Assembly: GCA_947259865.1 (NCBI GenBank)
Contig: CAMYNZ010000018.1
Location: 1 to 19,226, forward strand
Source of the DNA: an uncultured Desulfobacterales bacterium
Lineage (GTDB): Bacteria > Desulfobacterota > Desulfobacteria > Desulfobacterales > G020354645
Direction of reading: 5' to 3'
Length of the DNA: 19,226 bases
Part shown: piece after piece, positions 1 through 6,338 of the stretch
Numbering within the stretch: position 1 is the first letter of the stretch
Layout: each line of letters starts with the position of its first letter
The notes under the pieces: model-generated
What the model saw: the letters and a program-made list of their open reading frames with translations, nothing else
Told to the model about the DNA's origin: nothing
Database searches by the model: none
Program-made: the position numbers and the translations under genes

Positions 1-1
1 C

Positions 2-829
2 GCCGTCGGCCAATCCTCCATTATTGCCGATCGTGTTGGCCTGAAACTTTTCGACTATCACGTCACTGAATCGGGCTTCGGCGCAGATATCGGCTTTGAA
101 AAATTCTGGAACGTCAAATCCCGCTTCAGCGGATTGAAACCGCATGTATCGGTTCTGACCACCACCATCCGCGCGCTGAAAAGCCACGGCGGCGGACCCA
201 AGGTGACACCGGGCATCGCCATGCCGGATGAGTACACCAAGGAGAACCTGGAAATGGTTGAAAAGGGCTGCGTGAACATGGTGCATCACATCAACACCAT
301 CCGCAAGGCCGGCATCAACCCGGTGGTGTGCATCAACCGGTTCTACACCGACACGGATGCGGAATGTAAAATTGTCCGCAAGGCGGCCGAGGCGGCCGGT
401 GCCCGCTGCGCCGAGTCCAAACACTGGGAACTGGGCGGTGACGGTGCCCTGGAATTCGCCGATGCCGTCGTCGAAGCCTGTGAAGAAGAAAACGACTTCA
501 AATTCCTCTATCCGCTGGAGATGAAACTGCGCGACCGGGTCGACCTGATCGCCAAAGAAGTCTACGGTGCGGACGGTGTTGCCTGGACCCCGGATGCCGA
601 GGCCAAGGCCAAAATGCTGGAAAATGATTCTAAATACGCCGATTTTGCCACCATGATGGTCAAGACCCATCTGAGCCTGAGCCACGACCCGACGGTCAAG
701 GGTGCGCCCAAAGGCTGGACGCTGCCCGTTCGGGACGTGCTGATTTATTCCGGTGCCAAGTTTCTGTGTCCCTGCGCCGGTACCATCAGCCTGATGCCCG
801 GAACCTCGACAGCAAGACCGGCCAGGTGA
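2..829 (+). CDS. fhs: Formate--tetrahydrofolate ligase, C-terminal part, with frameshifted end
   Basis: The gene is cut by the left window edge; codons start at base 2 and about 276 residues are visible of a family usually 555-590 long. The enzyme joins formate to tetrahydrofolate at the cost of ATP, a cytoplasmic step of the methyl branch of the Wood-Ljungdahl pathway. Family signatures seen are [14 protein letters not shown] at the start, [39 protein letters not shown] and the C-terminal [10 protein letters not shown]. After MPGTS the frame runs into a few aberrant residues and stops at 829. The usual family ending (a D-x-K-T-G-x-V-x-G-L-F tail) is present in another frame and stops at 843. 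About ten codons expected between MPGTS and that tail are missing, so this is a small out-of-frame deletion or an assembly error. Identity is certain; whether the enzyme is functional is not. Confidence 0.93.
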   Translation, partial: AVGQSSIIADRVGLKLFDYHVTESGFGADIGFEKFWNVKSRFSGLKPHVSVLTTTIRALKSHGGGPKVTPGIAMPDEYTKENLEMVEKGCVNMVHHINTIRKAGINPVVCINRFYTDTDAECKIVRKAAEAAGARCAESKHWELGGDGALEFADAVVEACEEENDFKFLYPLEMKLRDRVDLIAKEVYGADGVAWTPDAEAKAKMLENDSKYADFATMMVKTHLSLSHDPTVKGAPKGWTLPVRDVLIYSGAKFLCPCAGTISLMPGTSTARPAR

Positions 830-868
830 CAGGGTTGTTCTAATTCGGGTAACGTAATTAACAAAACA

Positions 869-905
869 ATGGGGCCTGGATACACTATCCGGGTCCCATT
901 TTTTT
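869..905 (+). terminator. Rho-independent terminator of fhs
   Basis: A 13-bp stem (869-881 with 887-899, two G-U pairs, otherwise perfect) closes a 5-base loop and is followed by seven T residues (899-905). It lies 26 bases after the ancestral fhs stop at 843, so the transcript ends here and the radical SAM gene downstream is separate. Confidence 0.9.
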
Positions 906-911
906 ATCCGC

Positions 912-1098
912 AGGGTTCCAAGGTTCAACGTTCAAAGGTTCAGAGGTTCTTCTTTGAATGCTGGCCGCAGGTATCCGGCTGCTCGCTGCCCAGAATTCGT
1001 AATTGCAACACGGAACGCGGAACCCGCAACCCTGAACCCTTGAACCTTAGGGTCTGACACCTGAAGCCTACTTTTTGTGACACCTGAAACCTGTAGTA
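912..1098. repeat. Inverted pair of GAACC-type heptad arrays
   Basis: The left array (about 912-948) carries GGTTCAA-type units. The right arrays carry the complement, TTGAACC-type (1029-1049), then CTGACAC and CTGAAGC (1054-1067), and GTGACAC and CTGAAAC (1077-1090). Units are 7 bp long and stay in register over short runs. The two sides point toward each other around a core of about 80 bp, so the segment could fold back on itself. It fills the space between the fhs terminator and the radical SAM gene. I see no credible gene in it; the short open frame that begins inside the terminator stem is not convincing. Confidence 0.7.
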
Positions 1099-1104
1099 AA
1101 TGAA

Positions 1105-2739
1105 ATGCGCGTCTTACTCATCAACCCCTTCTATCCCATTTCGGAAACTCCCTCCCCTCCCCTGGGTCTGGCCTATCTGGGTGCGGCCCTGCAACAGGCC
1201 GGCGTCCAGGTAAAGATCCTGGATTATGTTGTTTATCCGTATCGGCGCGATGCGCTTGCGTCTGTTTTGAAAGAATTTAAACCCCACGTTGCGGGTGCCA
1301 GCGCGGTCAGCATGACGGTTGACCATGCCAGACAGGTCCTCGAAGATGTAAAGACCATCGATCCTCACGTCTTAACGGTCATGGGAGGACCGCACGTCAC
1401 ATTTTGCGCGCCAGAAACACTGGAGACTTTTGCGGAGTTGGATGTTGTTGTTATCGGCGAGGGGGAGGAAACGCTGGTTGATCTCTTGGGTGCGGTTGAG
1501 TGCGCTCGCGATTTCGATACGGTTAGCGGCATCGCCTATCGCGTGGGTTCGAAAATCAGAACCACGACAGAACGGAAACGGATCAAAAATCTGGACGCAC
1601 TGCCGCTTCCGGCCAGACACCTGCTGCCGCTGGGCAGATACCGGGCCCTGGGGATGCCCATGAGCGTAACCACCAGCCGCGGATGCCCCTATCAATGTAT
1701 TTTCTGTGTCGGTCGCAAAATGGTCGGCGCCCGCGTTCGTTACCACAGCGCCGAACGGGTCGCCGCTGAACTGCAAGCCCTGGCAAATCTCAAATTTCAT
1801 CAAATCAACATCGCCGATGATCTTTTCACGGCCAATCCAGATCACTGCCTGGCGGTCTGCGAAGAAATCTTGAAAAGAAATTTAAAAATCAACTGGACCG
1901 CATTTGCGCGGGTCGACACGGTTTCAGAGAGGCTTTTATCAAAGATGAAAACCGCCGGGTGCACGGCCGTCAGTTTTGGGATCGAATCGGCCAATCCAGC
2001 CATCTTAAACACGATCAAGAAAGGAATCACCGTTCAGCAGGCGCAGGATGCGGTCAGGAAATGTCTGCGGGTGGGGATCAGCCCGTATGCTTCCTTTATT
2101 CTGGGACTTCCGGGTGAGACTCCTGAAACGATCGCAGAGACCAAAGCGTTTGCCGCCAATTTGCAGCAAGAAGGCCTAGCATACGGATTTCACATTTTAG
2201 CCCCTTTTCCGGGGACCGAGGTTCGTGAACAGGGCGGGCGACTGGGGATTCGAATCCTAACCGATGATTGGTCAAGGTATGATGCCAACCGGGCAGTCGT
2301 CGAGACCGTATCCGTAAACCACCGGAAACTGGACGCCGTGGTGGTTGACTGGGAGAACAAATACGATCAGTATCTGGGACATATCCACCAAAGTATCCAG
2401 AATGCAACTGCCACTGAGGATGAGATCCGGCAGCTTGAGAACCTTGAAAACACCGTGACGATTTATGACTTGATGATGAACCCTGACATTGAAAAAAGCG
2501 GCGTGTTATCATTACCGACCGGTGGCTCTGTGATCAACAAAGAAAATGAGCTTGGAATTCTCATGGACCGCATAGCAGGTTCGAGCGAAATCGACCGCCG
2601 GAAACTTAAAACCGCTCTGCAGCATGCCATTGAAAATGGAGATTTGGAATTAAGCGACAGCCACGGCAGGGTGGGATGGAAATGGCGCAGTTTTCTAAAG
2701 CCCGCACCAAAAGTGCCTGAAATGCCTAAAGTGAGCTAA
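1105..2739 (+). CDS. B12-binding-domain radical SAM protein
   Basis: This 544-residue protein has an N-terminal cobalamin-binding-type Rossmann domain (residues 1 to about 130), starting MRVLLINPFYP and containing GLAYLGAALQ and the loop MGGPHVTF (93-100). A radical SAM core runs from about 188 to 400. The 4Fe-4S cluster motif is C194-x3-C198-x2-C201 in SRGCPYQCIFC. Typical strands follow, such as FGIESANP and FILGLPGETPE (SAM-binding region). The last 120 residues form an extra domain I do not recognise. Relatives include BchE-like cyclases, methyltransferases and many proteins of unknown substrate, so only the class can be stated. The ribosome site is weak; the ATG at 1105 is chosen because the Rossmann strand begins there. 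It is monocistronic, convergent with the HDOD gene, and has no biosynthetic neighbours that suggest a substrate. Confidence 0.9.
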   Translation: MRVLLINPFYPISETPSPPLGLAYLGAALQQAGVQVKILDYVVYPYRRDALASVLKEFKPHVAGASAVSMTVDHARQVLEDVKTIDPHVLTVMGGPHVTFCAPETLETFAELDVVVIGEGEETLVDLLGAVECARDFDTVSGIAYRVGSKIRTTTERKRIKNLDALPLPARHLLPLGRYRALGMPMSVTTSRGCPYQCIFCVGRKMVGARVRYHSAERVAAELQALANLKFHQINIADDLFTANPDHCLAVCEEILKRNLKINWTAFARVDTVSERLLSKMKTAGCTAVSFGIESANPAILNTIKKGITVQQAQDAVRKCLRVGISPYASFILGLPGETPETIAETKAFAANLQQEGLAYGFHILAPFPGTEVREQGGRLGIRILTDDWSRYDANRAVVETVSVNHRKLDAVVVDWENKYDQYLGHIHQSIQNATATEDEIRQLENLENTVTIYDLMMNPDIEKSGVLSLPTGGSVINKENELGILMDRIAGSSEIDRRKLKTALQHAIENGDLELSDSHGRVGWKWRSFLKPAPKVPEMPKVS

Positions 2740-2955
2740 TCCGCCAGAGGTGGATAAAAATGTCTAAAGCCCGCCCTCGCGCTATAAAATACAATCATGT
2801 GATTATTGCAGTTAACGGCGCGGAATTTCGAATAACCCATAAAATCTGTAACTAAGGTCTGGGCCAGGGTGATGGTCTCGCTCGCACAGCTCAGGCGCTC
2901 CATCTTTTTTAAAAGCATTCAGGTATTGGATGGTGTTTTGAAGCCAATTCTAATG

Positions 2956-3801
2956 CTATCCCCAGAAATTTGACATTTTTTTAAGCCCGGCGGAGGTCTG
3001 ACGGGCTAGGGCCTCGAGATCATCAACCTTTAAACCCAATCGGTCGGCCACCGGACCAAACGGTTCGATTGTAGGCCCCTCTTCAGCATTTCCGAAACCT
3101 GTCATCAGGCCCAGCGTGTTGGCAACATGCACAATATCGCTCAACGTGCAGCTCTTTTCACAGGATTCCGGGTCGTGGTGCCATTGAACGGCATTCACCA
3201 GCTCCGGCGGAAAAGACCATTTTTGTAATATATGACCCCCGATCTCGGCATGGTTTGTTCCCAGCACCATAGATTCGGCGACATCAAACGTAATTCCTTT
3301 CAGCACCATGGTTTCGATCTGCGCTAAATCCTTTTTTACGAAACTGCCAAGTATCAGTTTGCCGACATCATGCAGCAGGGCCGCCGTGAAAACTTCATCC
3401 GTATCGGGTATTTTCAGGGCCTTTACCAATATCTCGGCCGCCACGGAAACCGCAATCGAATGCCGCCATAACTGCCCGCTGCGCAAATCATAACCCGGGA
3501 TGGTTTTTTTCATTAACGGACTCATACAGATGGTCATCACCACCTGCAGCAACCGTTTCCACCCCAGCAGAACGATCGCCTGTTTGACCGAACTGACTCT
3601 GGTGGGGATACCAAAATAGGCAGAGTTGGTAAGCTTCAGGATGTTGGCGGTAAGCCCGGGATCATATTTTAAAATACTCTCAATTTCAGCTGTGGTTGAA
3701 TCCGAATTGTCAAGAAGCGGCAGTAATTTCGCTGCCGTAGCCGGCATGCCCGGAAATGCTTCGATTTCCAGCATAATGCGGTATAATTTTCGGTTGCTCA
3801 C
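2956..3801 (-). CDS. HDOD domain protein
   Basis: A 281-residue soluble protein made almost entirely of an HDOD domain (a variant of the HD phosphohydrolase fold). These proteins usually act in signalling, often with c-di-GMP or two-component pathways, generally without demonstrated enzyme activity. The conserved FPGMPATAAKLLPLL opening, ILKLTNSAYFG and ALLHDVGKLIL motifs are clear. Counting residues from the GTG at 3816, H119, H149-D150, H189 and H213/H214 are retained, so metal binding is possible, unlike many HDOD proteins that have lost the HD pair. The GTG at 3801 is preferred over the GTG at 3816 because GGAGG sits 8 bases before it. It has no operon partner; the upstream side is an intergenic region with repeats and the integron-like cassette. 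It could regulate motility or pilus functions, but nothing here proves that. Confidence 0.88.
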   Translation of the reverse strand: MSNRKLYRIMLEIEAFPGMPATAAKLLPLLDNSDSTTAEIESILKYDPGLTANILKLTNSAYFGIPTRVSSVKQAIVLLGWKRLLQVVMTICMSPLMKKTIPGYDLRSGQLWRHSIAVSVAAEILVKALKIPDTDEVFTAALLHDVGKLILGSFVKKDLAQIETMVLKGITFDVAESMVLGTNHAEIGGHILQKWSFPPELVNAVQWHHDPESCEKSCTLSDIVHVANTLGLMTGFGNAEEGPTIEPFGPVADRLGLKVDDLEALARQTSAGLKKMSNFWG

Positions 3802-3909
3802 AGATCCTGCCTCCACCCGGGTGATCCGGGCAAATGGACGAACTTATATATGGATATATCGGTCAGAGGGGTTAAAACTTGAGCAGATTTGGAGGGTCAT
3901 CTGATAAAG

Positions 3910-3930
3910 GTGTCAGGTGTCAGTGTTCAG
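3910..3930 (-). repeat. Three-unit heptad array
   Basis: On the - strand three 7-bp units lie in perfect register: CTGAACA, CTGACAC, CTGACAC. The 12-mer CCTGAACACTGA at 3931-3920 (- strand) occurs again on the + strand at 4922-4933, so the two arrays form an inverted pair about 1 kb apart around the cupin cassette. Between 3802 and 4062 I see no gene; 3835-3865 is AT-rich and may hold the HDOD promoter. Confidence 0.6.
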
Positions 3931-4063
3931 GAATCGAAGGTGGGTTAAAACTTCGATTGACAATTTGATATCGCAGCTTCTTGGGAGTCTCTCAATGTTT
4001 GTATATGTTGGAGATCCATCAGGTTTTAAAACGAATATAAAACCTGTTGTATATAGCAAGCAG

Positions 4064-4187
4064 TTTTAACGGCTGCCAGCTGAGCGGCCGGGGATCGATG
4101 CTTAAATGACTTGATCGGGAACCCAAACTCCCATTTGGGCTGTCTGCAGCTGCAATATCCCGCGTCCGCTCCAGCGAGTTGTTAGGT
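4064..4187 (-). other. attC: attC-like integron recombination site
   Basis: Read on the - strand, downstream of the cupin stop, the site begins with ACCTAAC (4187-4181), matching the R'' consensus RYYYAAC. The arm GCTGGAGCGG lies within 4178-4164. The opposing arm CCGCTCAGC (within 4089-4072) pairs with it leaving one unpaired base, as is typical of attC arms. The end box is GTTAAAAC (4070-4063), close to GTTRRRY. The centre folds further (GCGGGAT with ATCCCCGGC, and CCCAAA with TTTGGG). The total of about 124 bp lies within the known attC range of roughly 57-141 bp. The position just 3' of a small gene is exactly where attC sites lie. Confidence 0.72.
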
Positions 4188-4620
4188 TGCTCAGAGGGAC
4201 AAATACATTGCCAAATGACCTGGCTACAAAAATCAAGCTCAAGCTTTGAACTCAATGATGAGTGCATGTACCACTGTCTCTCCGACATTCTCCATGGCGT
4301 GAGTGAGCTCATTGCCCCATAAGAGCTCTCCGGCGGTGCGCTCCATCGTCTTTGTGCTTCCATCAGTGAATGTATCTTGGACTCTGTATGGCGACAGAGT
4401 GTAGATCAAATGCTCGGGGTGCCGGTGCATACCGTGGCCCTGGCCCGGAGCAATCAGCGCCTCGAGCACTCGCACTCGCCTGTTCTCGAGGCGAACTTCA
4501 AACTTGTCTGGATCAAGCACAACTGGGTCGAGTGACGATTCCTCTGCCATAACTGCCTCCTCAATATCACGCTTGATAAATTCGGTTGGAATTTTAATTG
4601 TTGATGTTAGCGCCATCTAA
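4070..4620 (-). mobile_element. Solitary integron gene cassette carrying a cupin gene
   Basis: The attC-like site marks the 3' end. The 5' boundary is GTTAGAT (4621-4615, - strand), an exact GTTRRRY core. In the circular cassette this box would pair with the R'' box ACCTAAC; the complement of GTTAGAT is ATCTAAC, one transition away, which supports the two ends belonging together. Crossovers at G|TT would release 551 bp with one gene, a normal cassette size. There is no integrase, attI or second attC in the window, so it looks like an insertion at a non-attI secondary site. The rejoined target would read CCTG|TTAAAAC. Confidence 0.62.
4239..4550 (-). CDS. Small single-domain cupin protein (cassette cargo)
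   Basis: This 103-residue protein is one beta-barrel cupin domain. Motif 1 is G-H-G-M-H42-R-H44-P-E46-H, giving the HxH metal ligands. Motif 2 is G-E-L-L-W...H84-A-M-E-N, giving the third histidine. Such proteins bind a metal and have varied or unknown roles; the substrate cannot be told here. Two starts are open. The ATG at 4616 lies in the cassette boundary with no good ribosome site, while the ATG at 4550 follows GAGGAGG with 5 bases of spacing and gives the usual family length, so I prefer 4550. The stop (4239) is followed by the attC-like site about 50 bases on. It is unrelated to its neighbours, as expected of cassette cargo. Confidence 0.82.
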   Translation of the reverse strand: MAEESSLDPVVLDPDKFEVRLENRRVRVLEALIAPGQGHGMHRHPEHLIYTLSPYRVQDTFTDGSTKTMERTAGELLWGNELTHAMENVGETVVHALIIEFKA

Positions 4621-4637
4621 CAGGTACTAGGCGGAAT

Positions 4638-4658
4638 CTATTATATCTAATATAATAG
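4638..4658 (-). promoter_or_regulatory. AT-rich palindrome with TATAAT, possible promoter of the cupin gene
   Basis: CTATTATAT and ATATAATAG form a perfect 9-bp inverted repeat around CTA. On the - strand it contains TATAAT (4645-4640), about 20 bases before the cassette boundary. No convincing -35 box is seen. It could be a -10 box in flanking DNA that drives the cassette gene, or an operator. Confidence 0.3.
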
Positions 4659-4908
4659 ACTCTATATAATAAAATTAGAATATCCCTTATAAAAAGAACC
4701 ACTCATAGTTTTGGACCATCTTGCCAATAGCACAAATTCAACAAAATTTCATGTATATCGAGAGTATCACAACTTTTCGAATATTGCAGATATCATTATT
4801 GGTAGTTGCTAAGTCGAGTAAATTCGTATTTCAAGTATTGTCAAATCAGCTTCGCCCAGAAGCACATTCAATTTTTATCATCTGTCTTTTGGGGTCTGAC
4901 GCGACCCT

Positions 4909-4936
4909 CTGAAACCTGCCACCTGAACACTGAACT
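4909..4936 (+). repeat. Four-unit heptad array
   Basis: Four consecutive 7-bp units in perfect register: CTGAAAC, CTGCCAC, CTGAACA, CTGAACT. It lies 22 bases beyond the stop of the [2Fe-2S] gene and is the inverted partner of the array at 3910-3930. Confidence 0.65.
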
Positions 4937-4957
4937 GCCAACGACAGAACTCGGCGG

Positions 4958-5437
4958 TTAGCTGTCATCATCCAGGCACTTTTGCACGGCCGTCACTATC
5001 GTATCATAGCCTGTGCAGCGACACAGGTTGCCTGCCAGGCCTCGACGAATGTCATACCGGCTTGCCTTCTGAAGCTTGTGTTTTTCGACAAAAGCCGTGG
5101 CTGCCATTACAAAACCGGGCGTACAGATGCCGCATTGCACGGCCCCCTCATTGACAAAGGCCTCCTGCACCCGGGACAGGCCATCGGTGCGGCTTTCGCC
5201 TTCTACGGTTCGAATGGCTCGGCCGTCGGCCCAGACCGCCAGATAGAGACAGGCATCGATGGGCACATCGTCGAGCAATACGGTGCATGCGCCGCATTCA
5301 CCCACGGCACAGCCCTGTTTGACACTGATCAATCCCAGCTGCTCCCGCAGTACTTCCAGCAACGACTGGCGGACATCAACCGTAATCTCCTTTTTCTTTC
5401 CGTTCACCGTAAAGCGGATCGTATGGTTAAAGCTCAC
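4958..5437 (-). CDS. CoxS/XdhC-type [2Fe-2S]-binding small subunit
   Basis: This 159-residue protein has two [2Fe-2S] domains typical of the small subunit of molybdenum hydroxylases (xanthine dehydrogenase, aerobic CO dehydrogenase, aldehyde oxidoreductase families). The plant-ferredoxin-like cluster uses C43, C48, C51 and C63 in GCAVGECGACTVLL. The helical cluster uses C102, C105, C139 and C141 in QCGICTPGF and GNLCRCTGY. All eight ligands are present and the length is normal. The GTG start at 5437 overlaps the TGA of the preceding ATPase gene and has GGAGGG 9 bases upstream, indicating translational coupling. The large Mo-cofactor and FAD subunits that normally accompany it are absent on both sides; downstream lies only repeat DNA and the cassette. 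It may serve a complex encoded elsewhere or be an operon remnant. Confidence 0.9.
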   Translation of the reverse strand: MSFNHTIRFTVNGKKKEITVDVRQSLLEVLREQLGLISVKQGCAVGECGACTVLLDDVPIDACLYLAVWADGRAIRTVEGESRTDGLSRVQEAFVNEGAVQCGICTPGFVMAATAFVEKHKLQKASRYDIRRGLAGNLCRCTGYDTIVTAVQKCLDDDS

Positions 5438-6195
5438 TGAATGTTCCCTCCTGCATTTATAATCGCCTGTTTGACAACCCGATGGGCCAGTGTTGCGATG
5501 ATCTGCAAGCGAAACTCCTTGGCAGCCCGCCACGAGGTCCGCGGGCTGACATCATCCTTCGCCGCTTCAGCAATATCGTCCAGCAGTTGTCGCGATATCT
5601 TGCGGCCGCGGATTTTATTGCCGACCACGGCGACGCTGTGCAGTTGAATTTCAGAGGCCAGCGTGCGTATATGCCCGGCCGTATCTATACTGCGACGACC
5701 CGGTTCCACCACCACGATGAGTTTGTCCACCGCCCTGGCGGTTGCCCTGCCAAGGTGTTCGATCCCGGCCTCCATATCCATGACCACCACTTCGTCCCGG
5801 GCCAGGACGATATGGGTCACGAGGGCTTTGAGCAGCGTGCTTTCAGGGCAAATACATCCGGCGCCGCCTTTTTTAACACCGCCCAATCGCATGAGTTTGA
5901 TATTATCGAGTTTTACCGATAAGGCGTCGGGGAGATCATCCACTTTGGGGTTGAGTTTGAAGTAGCCACCGATAGTTCCCGGTTGTGCTCCGGTTCTTTC
6001 CAGGACAAGATCCTGCATCTCCGAAATGGGTGTAATTTTATGGGCATCCTGGATACCAAGGGCCGATCCAAGATTGGCATCCGGATCGGCATCGATGGCC
6101 AGCACGCGTTTGCCCGCTGCATTGAGGGTTCTCGACAGCAACGCCGCAAATGTGGTTTTACCCACCCCCCCCTTGCCGCTAATCGCCAGTTTCAT
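5434..6195 (-). CDS. CooC-like ATPase (nickel/CO dehydrogenase maturation type)
   Basis: A 253-residue SIMIBI-class P-loop ATPase of the CooC/MinD group. The deviant Walker A is GKGGVGKTT at residues 7-15, followed by AIDADPDANLGSALG, the switch II region VVMDMEAGIEHLGR, and GNKIRG, the base-recognition loop. The nickel-binding C-x-C pair of CooC is present as C114-I-C116 in GGAGCICPE. CooC uses ATP and nickel binding to help insert Ni into the C-cluster of CO dehydrogenase, which fits a Wood-Ljungdahl organism. The last 50 residues diverge from the usual CooC end; I could not show a frameshift. Its gene overlaps the next one by 4 bases, so the two are a coupled pair, an unusual partner for a nickel-enzyme factor. 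Confidence concerns the family; the client is inferred. Confidence 0.87.
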   Translation of the reverse strand: MKLAISGKGGVGKTTFAALLSRTLNAAGKRVLAIDADPDANLGSALGIQDAHKITPISEMQDLVLERTGAQPGTIGGYFKLNPKVDDLPDALSVKLDNIKLMRLGGVKKGGAGCICPESTLLKALVTHIVLARDEVVVMDMEAGIEHLGRATARAVDKLIVVVEPGRRSIDTAGHIRTLASEIQLHSVAVVGNKIRGRKISRQLLDDIAEAAKDDVSPRTSWRAAKEFRLQIIATLAHRVVKQAIINAGGNIQ

Positions 6196-6338
6196 TTTTT
6201 ATTTAATTCCTTCCGATTAAAATTCTTTCACAAGATAACACAAGATTTCCAGGAGGCAAGGAAATGAGGAATTCTCCATGAATGATTTAGGACGATTGAT
6301 GTTGAATAGTTGGGTTTCGGGCTTTGGATTTCGAATTT

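Larger units (their letters stand above)
4622..4957. other. AT-rich gene-free stretch upstream of the cassette
   Basis: These 336 bases are clearly more AT-rich than the genes around them up to about 4880, then end in heptad repeats. I find no credible coding region; the one short open frame (4721-4912, +) has no ribosome site and no recognisable sequence. The AT richness suggests foreign or non-coding target DNA next to the inserted cassette. Confidence 0.5.

Noticed and set aside
869..1057. Short + strand open frame downstream of fhs
   Set aside because: It begins inside the terminator stem, runs through heptad repeats, and has no ribosome site or recognisable protein features.
2736..2918. 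60-residue - strand open frame between the radical SAM and HDOD genes
   Set aside because: No ribosome site, no family features, and it overlaps the end of the radical SAM gene. The 2740-2955 gap has GATGG with CCATC followed by six T (about 2869-2911), but the stem is too weak to call a terminator.
4721..4912. 63-residue + strand open frame in the AT-rich stretch
   Set aside because: Composition-driven, no start signal, ends inside the heptad-repeat region.
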